Origin: Cryptomeria japonica
Taxonomy: Eukaryota; Streptophyta; Pinopsida; Cupressales; Cupressaceae
Reading direction: 5' to 3'
Assembly (NCBI RefSeq): GCF_030272615.1
Contig: NC_081408.1
Location: forward strand, 61,278,114 to 61,342,113
DNA: 64,000 nt
Under the pieces are notes generated by a model, which saw nothing but the letters and a program-made list of their open reading frames with translations, searched no databases and was not told the origin of the DNA. A program made the translations under genes and the position numbers. The stretch's first letter is position 1; every line of letters starts with the position of its first letter. Below, in pieces: positions 1 to 11,710 of the stretch.

Positions 1-145
1 AAATTTATGAAATTTATTTAATTAAATTAGAAGAATAGGATTAAAATGCATTAATAAAATGTGAATTTAATTAATAGAAGAACATTAATGCATTAAAAAA
101 TATTCAATATTTATTTAATTTAGTGGACAAATTTATGTGTCTACA
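1..145 (-). repeat. 3' LTR end of element B (truncated by window start)
   Basis: AT-rich sequence ending in the terminal dinucleotide CA at 144-145. The last 20 or so bases (gtggacaaatttatgtg..) match the end of the element A LTR (gtggacagatttatgtg.. near 6050-6072). Read on the minus strand it begins TGTAGACAC, very like the start of element G's 5' LTR at 49809. The rest of this LTR lies outside the window. Confidence 0.8.
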
Positions 146-162
146 TTTGCCCCTCTTTGAGA
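146..162 (-). other. Polypurine tract of element B
   Basis: On the minus strand this reads TCTCAAAGAGGGGCAAA directly before the LTR TG. It is identical to the tract next to element A's 3' LTR (6073-6089). In LTR retrotransposons this purine run primes plus-strand DNA synthesis, so its place fixes the element's orientation and 3' LTR edge. Confidence 0.85.
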
Positions 163-1259
163 CAGTGTAGTTTATCATGCCATTTCAAGGAACAACACAT
201 AGGCATGACAAAAATGCCCCAGGGATGTTAGTTTAGTGGGTGGTATGCCCCCTCAAGAGATGCACCAAAAATTTGAGAAAATCGAGCATTATCTCAAAAA
301 ATAGAAAGAAGTGGGGGGATGGTAGATTAGAAGAATTTGGATTAAATAGTGAAATAACTAAAGAAAACAGGGTTAATACGGAGAAATTGTGAGACTCGAA
401 TGTTCTGGGGGTCCACAATGGTGAGCGAGGCAAAGAAGGGCTAGAGCTAGGCAAGGTATATTTGGTCAAGAAGGTGTAATTTGGCCTCATTTTTACATTT
501 TTCCCTAGAAAATTTGAGCTTTGACAGAGATGCTTTTGTGAGAAGCTTGTAGCATAAAAGATGTTGGTTCCCATAATAGAATTGATTTGAGAGGATTCGG
601 AGGTACCAGCAGCTAGCCAACTATGGTCCCTCGGTAAGTCCAGTTCTAACTTTTGTGATTTGAGCTCATTTAATGCATTTTTTAGCTAGGCAAAGTTGAA
701 CTAAGATAAAGACGCTAAAACTATGTTTTAGTGCTTTTATCGCCTATTTTACCGCCTTTGTGCCACAATGGCACTATTTTAGGACAATTTTGGCACTTTT
801 GTCAGTTTAGCGCATGTGTTTTTTATTAGATTAGCAGGGAGACAACCTTGATTGAAAAGAGAGATACAGTGTTACAACATTAACCATTCACCAACTATAA
901 AACAACTAGCAGTAGGATACCAGTTCTAATAAATAATGACCAAAAATCTTCATGCCCCTAAAACTATTTCTAGGGATACTAGTATCTTTCCTATTATTAA
1001 TTACAAAAGTATCATAGTAGCTATTGACATAAACCATACTACTAATATTGTTACCAACATTATCCTTATCAACCTTTAGTGAATGAGTCTTAGCATAATT
1101 AATTAACATTGTCTTTCAAGGTGGGCATGTAGGCCCCAAAATACCACCAGTTGCAAAACATAACAAAAAGGTTAAACAGAGGAAGCAAAATGATCATTAC
1201 TCCTTCTTGATTAGGTTCTAGTCCCGCTCGAGCTTGCCTAAGTTGTGCATCTAGGTCTC
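163..1259. other. Element B 3' non-coding region
   Basis: No supportable gene. The start (163-560) matches the equivalent part of element A (6090-6400), including the phrase gggtggtatgccccctc. Around 720-830 are several copies of a phrase containing gcac/cgcc spaced about 20 bp apart (for example near 731, 752, 771 and 793). This weakly echoes the clearer 20-bp arrays elsewhere in the window. Confidence 0.6.
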
Positions 1260-2065
1260 CTACTGATCTTCTTCCTCCTCATCGACCATCTCCCTTGCAC
1301 CCTTCTTGTCCTTCTTCTTCCTGATTTTATTCAATCGACCTTGACCAGGTACTATGCCCAAGAATGCATTCTTCATTACCCCATCCTTGATAGTGAAAAG
1401 GGAATTAAAAGCATCGCACAGATGTTTCACCTTCATATCTTGTTCCTCACAGTTCTTCTCCAACATGGCCACTTTTTCCTTCATTTCATTCAATTGCTCC
1501 TCCAAGTTGTTGTTATACTCCTGGACTGGCCTCATAGGCGAACACGATACCATTTCCTCATCCTTGGAGGTGTTAGGGCTATTGGGGCTTTTGAAAGGAG
1601 ACTCATGCTCACTTTCTAACTTGTTGTTCTCTTCTTCTCCTTCCTCTTCTTCTTTTGGGTCCTCATTGGGGCTTTAAGTTGGTTCCTCTTCCTTCACCTA
1701 GACATCTTCATCCTCAGAATTTTCCTTTGAGTCTTCCCCATATTCCAGATCATAAATTTCAGAAAGGCTAGTATTAGTCCTATTGTCTTCACTCTTGATG
1801 GGATTTTTCCTCTCTTTAGCTTGAAGCCTAGTAGACCTTCTTCCCCCGAGCTACTCTCAATTTTTTCCTACTCCATTCCCTTCTCACCTTCATCTTCGAA
1901 GTTTTGTATCTCCAGGTCAATGGTAATGCTCTTTCCCACCGACTACCAGACCTATTCACTTTTCTTAGGGTGTTTCTAAGCATTTCAATTTTCCTCTTGT
2001 CAGGGGTTAAGTTGAACAAGACTAGCTCAAGCGAATTCTTTTCCAGGGTCACAATAGGGCTTTTA
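1260..2065 (-). pseudogene. Cargo ORF of element B: acidic, coiled-coil protein, broken
   Basis: Two minus-strand open stretches (2052-1828 and 1553-1260), linked by readable coding sequence in between with at least two stops and one frame change, form one degraded protein of roughly 260 residues. The N-terminal part is basic (many R/K). The middle is acidic and serine-rich (runs of E/D around 1640-1760). The C-terminal third is a likely coiled coil (heptad-rich, NNLEEQLNEMKEKVAMLEKN) followed by a short basic and then acidic tail. It lies between pol and the 3' LTR, on the element's coding strand, where no standard gag-pol gene belongs. I do not recognise the family. It may be an extra ORF captured by the retrotransposon. 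Confidence 0.5.
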
Positions 2066-2789
2066 CTCCAGTTTTTAACTAGACAAGAGAGGTTAGGCGC
2101 ATCCTTAGGTTTCTCAGGGGTTAAACTGAGGTTTTTCTAGGGGTTTCCTCGTAGCTACCCTCACTACCAAAGGCCGATGCAATACAAATTATAGTGGGGG
2201 TATGGTCCACTACATATTTATATGGTGGGAGCTATTTTAGGGGTTTTCTTGCAGCTACCCTCCCTACTAGAGGCCAAAGCAATACAACTCATGGTGGGGG
2301 TTTTTCTTAATTTTTATTGATATTGATAGGCTGTGTTGGCACTTTTGCATTTTTTTAAAGTTTTACCACTATTGAGAGGTTAATTGAGTGCTTTTGCATT
2401 TTTGTAGCACTCTTACTAGGTAAAATAGTTCTTTTGTGTGTTCTAGTGCTTTTGATAGGTAAAATATCATGTTTGGCACTATCTTGAGTGTTTGGAGTTG
2501 TGATTGCCCCAGTTAGATTTGGATTGTGATAGTTGATGTCAGTTTGTTGTTTTAGGTTATTTGTTGCATTTTCGAGACTCATTGGACCTGTTGAGACTAG
2601 GAAATTGATGTAAATGCAAAATTTAGTCTAGGTGTTTGTGAGTCGAGTTACCCATTTGAGACTTGAGATACTTGATCAAAGAGTATCCCCGATGAAGTCT
2701 AGGTATTAGCTGATTATGTGAGCAAAGAAGTTGACATTGTCAATTGATTATGTTTGTAGGAGGACCTAAGTGTGTTGCAGGCCTGAGAG

Positions 2790-3740
2790 GTGCATCTCGC
2801 CACTCACCATCTATGGGATCAGTTGTTTGACTTGGAGATTAATTGTGTGTGTTTGACTAATTTATACTACAGGATGCACCTACCCATGATTCAGATGAAT
2901 CATGGACTATTGATTACACTGGCCAAGAGATGGCACAATGAGACCTGCTCCTTCCATCTGTCGATGGGAGAAATTTTGATCACTTTGGAGGATGTGTGGA
3001 GCATTTTGCATATCCCGATCATAGATAAGCTAGTGACATATGACAAATCGATGGGTGAGGCTTCTTTGCAATGGATCTTCTTGTATCTTGGGCTAGAGGT
3101 GCATGATGGGTTAGTGCTAATGGAGGACATTGCAGATTTGTGTGAGCCACTTCCTGTTGTGCTTGTTGGGATTGTCAGTGATTTACTATGTTCGGACCGA
3201 AGATCGCATGGACTAGCTATCAGTTGGGACAAGTGATTGAGAGGTTGTTGGGGTCGTAGTAGAAATAAGATACGAAGACCTCCGAGAGGTTATGTTGGTG
3301 TAGTTATAGGCCCATCTCACCACTACTGAAGCTCGTATCCTTGCTCTAGAGGCAAAGGTAGATGAGAGGGATACAAATATTTTTGCTAGAGATGTTCATC
3401 TTTTTGCCTAAGAAGTGGAGGTTACCCCTGTGCTACGAGAGTCAAATGATGTCATGGATTATTTGGCATATGCACAAGAGAGGATTCATGTCCTAGAGAA
3501 GGTACAAGTTTAGGGTCATATAGCTAAGGCCATGAGGGACATGCGACAGGTCGGTGTAGAGATTGATTACTAGAGGGGACTATGTGAGCAAGAAGTACCT
3601 ACTAGCTAGTGGGCCATTAGTTATTCTCAGATGCAACAAGATAGATCTGAGCACTCACAGAGAGCATAGAGCAGTGGGGGTGTCATGGGTCCTCCCCCTC
3701 ATCCGCCACCTCCAGCCAGTGGTGGCCCTTCTACATGTAG
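2790..3740 (+). pseudogene. Antisense plant mobile domain (PMD) ORF carried by element B
   Basis: The open frame 2790-3236 (148 residues) has the plant mobile domain signature: a segment like LITLAKRWHNETCSFHL, then the acidic motif GEILITLEDVWSILHIPI. In host PMD/MAIN-type proteins this is W/RWR.ET.TFHLP.GEMTITLEDV. After the stop at 3234 a readable but broken continuation follows with coiled-coil-like text (3330-3560) and a proline-rich end (near 3690-3730). It runs opposite to element B and sits between pol and the 3' LTR. Antisense extra ORFs in this position are known for plant Tat-lineage retrotransposons, and PMD domains are known to be shared between host genes and transposons. It is decayed: several in-frame stops after 3236. 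Reading it as retrotransposon cargo, not a host gene, is an inference from position. Confidence 0.65.
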
Positions 3741-3759
3741 TGAGAGTGTCATTTGATCT

Positions 3760-4278
3760 TGATTGCCCCTTGTATTTTGATTTTGGATACATTGTTATAT
3801 ATTGACACTTGGATGGCTCTTGATAGTTGATATTTTTGACATTAGTGTACTTTGATACACATGTATTCTATTTTGATGATGAGATATCCTTTTTTGGTGG
3901 CAATGATATGAGATGCTTATGTGATGATTTATTGCTTGTGGAGGATGCCCAATGCTATTGATATTGATGATATATGATGGATCCTATATGTGTGATAATG
4001 ATATATTTTATTTATGATTATGTATGGTACATGTGCTTGTTTATACATGATGATGATTTTCAATTGATGACATGATGTGTAGGACATGTATGGATAGTGA
4101 TGATTTATGACATGCATGAATTAATTTGATACGATGCTTATGTTATGGATGCATATGATTTTGATTTATGATATGATGATGTTGATGTTATGGTAGGATA
4201 GATGATTTGATTGATTTATATTGATGTGATTAATTCTTTTTTGGTTGATATGATGATGTTGATATGATGAATGGTATG
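3760..4278. repeat. ATGA/GATG-rich low-complexity tract (left half)
   Basis: Degenerate runs of gatgatg, gatatgatg and tgatttatg with no clear unit length. The tract stops where element A is inserted and resumes on the other side (20264-20990), so it was one tract of about 1.2 kb inside element B. A milder form is at the equivalent place in element A (6860-6920). No coding potential is supported: the open frames here are artefacts of the biased composition. Confidence 0.75.
4274..4278. repeat. Target-site duplication GTATG, left copy (element A)
   Basis: The five bases before the LTR TG match the five bases after the right LTR (20259-20263). A 5-bp duplication is typical of LTR retrotransposon integration and fixes both ends of element A. 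Confidence 0.9.
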
Positions 4279-6072
4279 TGATGCTCTGCAAAAAGGATTA
4301 GAAAATCTGTTTGATGGCAACACACACAAGAGCACAAGAAACAAACGTTAGTGTTAGCAACAAAAGATTATCCTAAACAGGCATATCAAGAGAGATATTA
4401 AGCATGAAATAGAAAGCATATAAACATAGAATAAAATAGCTAATCAAGATGCTCATAGTTGCTCCTCCCTTGCTCCTCTCCTCTCCAAGTCCCAAATGAG
4501 TGTAGCTCTCAGCTTTTAGCACTAGCCATGGATGCCATATGGAGATTCAAGATGGTTGAATATGATAAGAAAATGCTATGCAAGTGTAGATAGTGATGCT
4601 ATGAGAAAGCTCTATGCTAATGCCAGTATAACAACAATACTCTAATGCTTCCTTTTTTGCTTGAGGAGAAGGGTTCTATTTATAGAAGAAATGGGGAGAT
4701 GAAGGGTTAAGATTGAGTAATCTTAACAAGGGTTAGGATTGAAAGATATTCAATCCATGTGAGACTTTCAACCCAATCCCATGTTGACAAGTGTCACCAT
4801 GAGGAGGCTTGAGAGGAGAGATAAGGAGCATTAAATGCTTGAGGGGACATGATGGTTACCCTAGTCAAAGAAATAAATGCTTTGAAGAGACACATGGGTT
4901 ACATGAGGGTTAAGTTAGGGGTCAAAGTCCTTAACCATGGGTGCAAGTGGAATTGACCATTAATGGTCATGTAAGAGCCATAAGTGGTTTGGAAGACTTT
5001 AGAGGTTAATTTGTTGAACACACAAAGCATTAATTGCTTTTCAAAGACTTTGGAGTCTTTGAGAAGTGACTCCAATTTGCTTAGGAATGTGACAATATTT
5101 AGGGGATGGATTAGGTTAATTAGGAAGGGTTTAGAAGAATCTAGAAGGGGTTTAGGCATGCAAGTGGATTTTGTAGGAAAATGCACGTGGGAGAAATTTT
5201 GGTATTTTCAATTAAAATAAAATCATTTATTTCAATTAAATGGTGTAATTTGCATTTGGATAAATATTCAAATAAATATTAATTTATTTAAATGAGAAAA
5301 AGGAAGATAAAGCATTAAAATGCTTGAAGACTTTGAGGGAAACCATTAAAAGCTTGAAGACTTTAAGGAAAACCATTAAAGTCTTAAGAAGACTTTAAGG
5401 GAAGCCATTAAGTTTGAAGACTTTAAGGGAAACCATTAAAGGCTTAAGAAGACTATAGAAGGAAGCCATCAAGTTTGAAGACTTTAAGGGAAACCATTAA
5501 AGGTTTCAAGTGGGTGAGGATAAATAGGATTTTAAATAAATAATTTATTTAAAATAGTTGTGCAACTTGCATTTGTAGGAAAATGCAAGTGGGTGGAGGA
5601 TAAAGGTGATTTAAATAAATGATTTATTTAAAATAGTTGTGCAACTTGCTTTTGTAGGAAAATACAACTGGGTGGAGGATAAAGGTGATTTAAATAAATA
5701 ATTTATTTAAAATAATTGTGCAACTTGCTTTTGTAGGAAAATACAAGTGGGTGGAGGATAAAGGTGATTTAAATAAATGTTAATTTATTTAAATGTGAGA
5801 GGTGAGATTTTAGGGGATTTAAATAAATATTAATTTATTTAAATGTGAGAAAAGATTTAATTAAACAAATATGATTTATTTATTTAATTAATGGTCTGAA
5901 TTTGGTTAAGTGAATTAAATCAAATAAACTGAATAATTTATTTAATTAGTAGTAGAAGAGGGTTAAGATGAATTAATTAAATATTAATTTAATTAATTAT
6001 TAATTGATGGTTAAATAATCAAATAAATATTAAATATTCATTTAATTAAGTGGACAGATTTATGTGATTACA
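4279..6072 (-). repeat. 3' LTR of element A (1794 bp)
   Basis: Begins TGATGCTC and ends ATTACA on the plus strand, and matches 18441-20258 almost throughout. It contains a tandem block with units of about 32-36 bp (gaagactttaagggaaacca.., 5317-5510) and a 79-bp tandem block (tgcaacttgc at 5561, 5640 and 5719). Several AT palindromes of the type TTTAAATAAAT..ATTTATTTAAA lie at 5540-5900. The corresponding TATA box is near 4676-4690. Confidence 0.93.
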
Positions 6073-6089
6073 TTTGCCCCTCTTTGAGA
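6073..6089 (-). other. Polypurine tract of element A
   Basis: Minus-strand TCTCAAAGAGGGGCAAA directly before the 3' LTR TG. Identical to the tract at 146-162, which ties A and B to the same family. Confidence 0.9.
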
Positions 6090-8410
6090 CGGTGCGGTTT
6101 ATCGCGTCGTTTCAAAGAAAGAAAGATAGGTATGAGAAATATGCCCCAAAAATGTTAATTTAGTGGGTGGTATGCCCCCTCGAGAGATGGGCCGAATTTT
6201 TTTTTTGAAAAATCGGGCGATCTCTCGAAAAAGAACGAGAAGTGGAGGGGAGGTAGAATAGAAAAAATTAGCAACAACAATGAAATAATGGAAGAAAAAT
6301 AGAGTGAATACGGAGAAACAACAAGCCAGCGAGTACCCTGAGGTCATGCAAGAGATACATAGCAGATGTAGTGTGGGGTTTGGATTGATGCTATACAATT
6401 GATCAAAATTGGTTGGACAATCTAGTGCAATCGATTTAATTGCCCTGGTCAAGTCAAAGCGTGACAGTTGATGTCAGTTGGTCACTTGGACATGATAAAG
6501 TCTGAGTAAGTGAATCAAAGTGACCTGATGTGACTTAGACAATTGATGTAATTACCCGATGAAGTCAAGGTATATGAGGCAAAATACTCGTTGAGACGTA
6601 GACAATTGATGTAATTATCCATTGGATTGTGTTTGATTGGTTGATCAATTGATAGTGTGTGCGTGTGATGGATGGTTGTGGGGAATCATGGCAACCCCAT
6701 TGAGACTAGGTCATTATGATAAATGCCTGATGTAGTCTAGGATTACCATGATCGATTACCTGTTGAGACCCGAAGATACTTGATCAGAGTATCTGTTGAT
6801 AGTCTAGGTGTGTGGGAGTCGATGTATCTGTGTAGACAGAGTAACTGGCTTAATTTTGTGGATGAGTGAGGATGGGAAGCGATGAAGGGACTAGGATGAT
6901 GTTGATGATCAAGATAGGGAGGGTGAGGGGGGATTCGATGTTAGATAGAAGATATGGAGGACTAGGACCGAGTCCTATGGAAGAAGATGAGTAAAATAGA
7001 GTATGCATTATTATGACTATGTATGCATGATATGCAGCTATTATGAATGTATGGATGGGTGGAATGCAACGAAATGTAATATATACAGATGAGATGGAAT
7101 GACAATCCATGGTGCTTTATTTTTCATCATTGAGCTTTAAAATGTTGTAAGAAAATACAAGCAACTTGACATAAAGATTCAAGATGACCAGAGTATTTCT
7201 TACATGGATTTGATATAGCAAGTTAATACAAGCAACTTGATATAATGGATCAATTTGACCTGAGTATTGCTTATGGAATAGACAAGGATTATCTCCTTTC
7301 ATGCATGACTTGGATCATCCTCCTTGATCTTAGGCTGATCATATCCTGAGACAAGTGCATACCGTAATAAGAGATAAAATCTTTATCTAGTTTGGATGAG
7401 GTAGGAGGAACCAAAGAAAGAGCATTGTACCTGCAAACAAATAGTATATACATAAAGAATAAAGAATATGGATCCTTGGTAATGGTTCATGCTCATATGG
7501 TTGAGGTATATGCCGTAGTCAGCAAGCCGTAGTGATCTATGACTGTATTTTTGCCTATGATCACATAGCTTAGTGAACTTCCCACATAGACACCATTAGG
7601 ACATGCCCCAGAACTTCATCGGAATAATGTGCAAATGATACAAAATAATGCTGAAAGATCCCAATACAGATAAATGAATGATTGTACTCACAAATCAACC
7701 AAGTATTTGATAGCTTAACATAATTTTCTTGTCAAAGAAAAACGTTACTTTTGTCTTTGTCTTGGTAAGGAAGGATGCATCCTTGTTTAAAGACAATTTC
7801 CAATTTGTTGATGTTGATTGTGTGGTTTGATTGGTAAATGGTCATCGTTTGAGTATTATGTCAATGTTTGTTTTGTATCTGTGCGGATGAGTATGTACAA
7901 AGTGTTGCCATGTTTTTGTTTGATTTTTGATGGTTTTTCATTGTTTTTGGACTTTGTATTATTTTTGAATGTTTTTGGTATTTTGTGAGACGTTTTTGAA
8001 TGTTTTTGGATTTTGTAAAACAGTTTTGAATGTTTTACCTAATGAATCACCAGTAATGTAGAATCCACTTCCATCAACTAGATTTTAAGGGCATTGCCCC
8101 CAAGTGTAGACATGACTATGAAAAAGTGGGATGCAAGACACATGAAGTACTATCTTTGATTACAGATCAAATAACAAGCCATGGTTTGGATGGATGGATG
8201 TGTGGATGCATGAATGTGATTGCAACAAATCTGAAAGATACTAGAGCCATTGTCTTTACGAGTTGTGCCTGTTTGCCAGGTTTTCACCATCGCACTTACC
8301 TAAGGTACCACCGGAGTTGTTGTTCACCATTTGGATGCATGATTTTTCTTTACTTTTTTGAATGTTTTTGTATTTCTTCAGGACATTTTTCTGAATGTTC
8401 TTGGTATTTT
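6090..8410. other. Element A 3' non-coding region
   Basis: About 2.3 kb between integrase end and polypurine tract with no supportable ORF. 6600-6860 is homologous to 2580-2760 of element B (shared phrases around gagactagg and gatacttgatcagagtat), but A lacks the plant-mobile-domain and coiled-coil ORFs that follow there. 7480-7620 matches 24240-24400 of B (ccgtagtcagcaagccgtag / tagtcagtaagccatag). 7900-8040 holds poly-pyrimidine repeats of the type tgaatgtttttgg. Confidence 0.6.
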
Positions 8411-9872
8411 CTAGTATGCAAGGGAGCCTGATGCTCGGTACAACTTAGGTATAAAACCTTTTGAGGTGCATGCTGTTGACTGGATCTGCGAGCGGTTCTC
8501 CTTTTGATGTAGCCAACTGATATGCCCTAGACCCGAATACAACAGTGACAACATATGGGCCCAGCCAGTTTGATTCAAACTTGCCCTGATGTTCTCTATT
8601 TGGTTGGTTGCGAGGATTCTCTCGTAGAACAAGATCACCTACCTCAAATGTACGAGATCTAACTTAGTGACTGTAGCTTCTACTCATGCACTACTGATAG
8701 GCTTTGAGATGGTTGTATGCAGCTTGTCGCTTCTCATCAAGTAGCTCTAAGTCCTCAAGGCATGAGACTCTGTAGGCTTCATCATCGATGAGATTGTGCA
8801 AGGAAACCCATAATGATGGTATCTCGACCTCAATAGGTAAGATGGCTTCTGCACCATAGACCAATGAGTAGGGAGTTGCGCCTGTAGGGGTTCGAATGCT
8901 AGTTTGATATGCCCATAGTGCTAGATTTAGTTAAACATGCCAATCACGGTCGACATCATTAACTGTCTTCTTTAGGATCCGCAATATGTTTTTATTCAAT
9001 GCTTTGGCCTGACCATTGCCTTGTGGGTAATAAGGGGTGGAAAAGCGGTGTTGGATATGAAATTTCTCACAAAGTTCGCGGACATCCTGATTTTTGAAAG
9101 GAAGACCGTTATCTATGATGATGGACATGGGCACACCATACCGACAGATGATCTAGTTGAGGATGAATGAGGTGATCTGCTTGCCGATTACTTGGGTAAG
9201 TGGAACAGCTTCGATCCACTTTGTGAAATATTTGGTGGCGGTAATAATGAATTTATGGCCATTGGATGAAGATGGATGAATCTTATCCACAAGGTCAAGG
9301 CCCCATTGACAAAAAGGCCATGGTGTTATGATTGGTTTTAGTTCCTGTGCTGGTGCATGTACCAGGTCTCTGTGAACTTGACATTTCTTGCATTTTCTAA
9401 CAAAGTAGTAGGAATCCTTTTCCATAGATGGCCAATAGTATCCATTGCGCAGGAGTTTCTTGGCTAGTGACGAACTACTTGAGTGAGTCCCACAAATTCC
9501 TTCATGGACTTCTTCTAAGGCCTTTGTTATCTCATCTTGTTCCAGACATCAAAGGAGAGTATCATCAAGACTGCGTCGGTATAGGGTTTCGGCAATAATG
9601 GTATATCGAGCAGTTTGGCGAATGAAGGTTTTACGGTGGTTATTCGATTGGTTGGGAGGAAGGGTGTGATCGTAGAGATAGGTGTAGAACTCACTATACC
9701 ATGGGGATTCAGAACCGACAAGGCGACATATCATCTCAGATTCGGGGATATCATAAGCGGGGATCCAAAGCTGTTCTACCAAGAACTCATAGCGTGTTGA
9801 ATTTTGTGGAAGATCTAGGAGAGATGCAATGGTAGCCATAGCGTCAGCAGCTCGATTTTGATCTCTTGGTAT
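8411..9872 (-). pseudogene. Element A integrase (with end of second RNase H linker), inactive
   Basis: Readable from the minus strand as an HHCC zinc region (H..H then CKKC around 9380-9360), then the core with first Asp in WGLDLVDK (about 9290), second Asp in IIDNGLPFKN (about 9110) and third position in GNGQAKALNK, where the expected Glu is Lys (codon AAA, 9005-9003). The C-terminal part (8640-8410) has the VGDLVLRENP and WLGPYVVT segments usual for gypsy integrases. In-frame stops lie near 9870, 9548, 9426, 9150 and 8930 and a frame change lies near 8780. Integrase joins the cDNA to host DNA. Without the Glu it cannot catalyse strand transfer. Element B shows Lys at the same place. Confidence 0.85.
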
Positions 9873-10600
9873 CTACTCAAAAGTGATAGTAGTAAATGAT
9901 GTCTTTAGAGTGTCCACCATTTGCTTATATGGCATGAGTTTATCATCCTTGGTCTGATATTCATCAGTTGCTTGTCGAATGACCAGTTGGGAATCACCAT
10001 ATGCTTGCAGTTCTTGTAATTTCCATTGTACGGCTAATCTGAGTCCTGTGATCAAGGCGTCATACTCCGCTATGTTGTTTGTGCATGGAAATGTGAGCTT
10101 GTAAGACTTTGGGATGCTGTCACCTTGAGGTGTAATAAATAGAATGCCTGCCCTCGAGCCGTGCCTAGTGTATGAACCATCAAAATATAATTTCCATGGT
10201 TGTGCTGTTGTGATCATGAATATCTCTTCATTTGGAAAATTGGAAATGATAGGATGATCGCCTATGAGTGGTGCATTGGCCAACTGATCTGCAATAACTT
10301 GACCTTTGATAGCTTTACAATCTACATACTCAATGTCAAGTTCACTTAGAATCATTACCCATTTGGCCAAGCGACCTGTCAGTGCTGCTTTGCTGAGTAA
10401 ATACTTGAGTGGATCAATCTTTGCAATGAGTTGCACTTTATGTGTTAATAGATAGTGCCTCAGTTTAGTAGCTGCCAAGATTACTGCTAGGCAAGCTCGC
10501 TCAATAGGTGTGTAATTGAGTTCATAGCCCACCAGTGTGCGAGAGATGTAGTAAATAGCACACTCTTTTCCTTTTGTATTATGTTGTGCCAGTAGTACAC
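9873..10600 (-). pseudogene. Element A RNase H and second (archaeal-type) RNase H
   Basis: The open frame 10532-9873 starts in the first RNase H (YTPIERACLAVI, then HKVQLI) and continues into a second RNase H domain. The second domain has its acidic residues in place: YFDGS (Asp about residue 118), IAEYDAL (Glu about 156) and YGDSQLV (Asp about 180). Two RNase H domains in tandem are the known hallmark of the plant Tat lineage. The frame is shifted against the RT frame upstream, with the break near 10560-10620, and closes at a TAG where the neighbouring text (..IPRDQNRAADA) shows the protein should continue. Confidence 0.88.
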
Positions 10601-11710
10601 CAATGTTGTACTTGTTGCTGAGATATAGAGTAACAATAGTCTACTTGGATCTGGTGGCATCAACAATGGTGGATTCATGAGATAGTCTTTAAGCGTCTGA
10701 AATGCTTGTTGGCATCGGGCATCCCACTGAAAGTGGATATTCTTGTGTAGCAGGTGTGTGAATGGGTGACACTTATCAGCCAATTGTGCAATGAATCTTT
10801 GGATGGATTGAAGTCGCCCTTGTAATGTCCTTAGCTGACTAATATTCTTTGGAGGTGGCATGTCCATGATTGCCTTAACCTTTGCTGGATCGACCTCAAT
10901 GCCTTTGCTTGAGACAATGTATCCTAGCAGTTTCCCAGAGGTTACTCCAAAGACACATTTCTTTGGGTTGAGTCGAACATGATATTGTTCCAGTCTATCA
11001 AAGATTCTCTCCAAGATGTGGAGATGCCCTTCTCTGGTGAGTGATTTTGCTAGTAAGTCATCAACATAATCTTCCATCATGGTATGCATCATGTCATGGA
11101 AGATGGTGGTCATTTCTCTTTGATAGGTTGCTCCTACATTCTTTAGACCGAAAGGCATTACATTCCAGCAATATGTGCCCCATAGACATGTGAAGGTTGT
11201 CTTATGTTGATCTTCTGGTGTGATCTTTATCTGATTGTATCCAGAAAAACCATCCATGAGTGAAAGCATGGCATGTCCTACTATCAGATCCACTATGATG
11301 TCGATATTTGGTAGGGGGAAGTCATCCTTAGGACATGCCTTATTCAGATCTCTGAAGTCAGTACAAATGCAGATGCCCCCTTTTGGTTTGCCAACAGGCA
11401 CAATATTGGAGATCCATTCTGCATAATCAATTGGTCTAATGAAACTCACATCTAGGAGTTTCTTGAGTTTTGTTTTGACTAGCACTGCAATCTGGGGATG
11501 CATCTTATGAAGCTTCTGCTTGATAGGTTTGGCTCCTTCTGCTACTGTGAGGTGATGCATGACTAAATCAGGATCAAGCCCAGGCATGTCTGCATATGAC
11601 CATGCAAAGTTGATCTGACGCTTCTGGAAGAACTCTATAAACTTAGGTTGTTCCTCTGGAGTGAGAAGAGATGCCAGATGTATGATATGAGGGTTTTCAA
11701 GAGTCCCCAC
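10487..11710 (-). pseudogene. Element A reverse transcriptase
   Basis: 407-residue open stretch with the Ty3/gypsy RT series in order: FRDLNKACPKDDFPLP (about 119-134), MDGFSGYNQI (first catalytic Asp about 153), PFGLKNVGATYQR (about 186-197) and YVDDLL (about 215-220, catalytic Asp pair). The thumb follows (PKKCVFGV, GYIVSSKGIEVDP). It copies element RNA to DNA in the virus-like particle. The RT core itself is uninterrupted. It joins the RNase H with a frameshift at the C-terminal end. It was part of a single gag-pol polyprotein, because the same frame runs upstream to 14593 apart from stops. Confidence 0.93.

Larger units (their letters stand above)
1..4278 (-). mobile_element. Element B, 3' part: Tat-type Ty3/gypsy element, interrupted by A
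   Basis: Minus-strand Ty3/gypsy element whose 3' LTR end is at 1-145 (plus-strand end ...tctaca), followed by a polypurine tract read on the minus strand (146-162, same as in element A). The following 4.1 kb is an unusually long 3' region between LTR and pol. It holds a coiled-coil ORF on the element strand, a plant-mobile-domain ORF on the opposite strand and an ATGA-rich low-complexity tract. Element A is inserted after 4278. B resumes at 20264, is split again by C, and its integrase region is at 24002-26695. The 5' half (gag, RT, 5' LTR) is not in the window. Assignment to the family of A rests on the shared LTR end, PPT and integrase sequence read by eye. Confidence 0.8.

Noticed and set aside
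233-574. 113-residue minus-strand frame in B's 3' region, and its counterpart 6099-6452 in A
   Set aside because: Both lie in the same homologous non-coding block, but the two translations do not resemble each other beyond composition, so no coding constraint is visible.
2790-3236. PMD ORF as an ordinary host gene
   Set aside because: It lies between polypurine tract and pol of element B, without introns or intact C-terminus. Transposon cargo is the simpler reading, though a host-gene fragment is not fully excluded.
5317-5770. CRISPR-like look of regular repeats in the A LTRs (32-36 bp and 79 bp)
   Set aside because: Units are imperfect, adjacent and without unique spacers, and the setting is a plant LTR. 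They are minisatellites.
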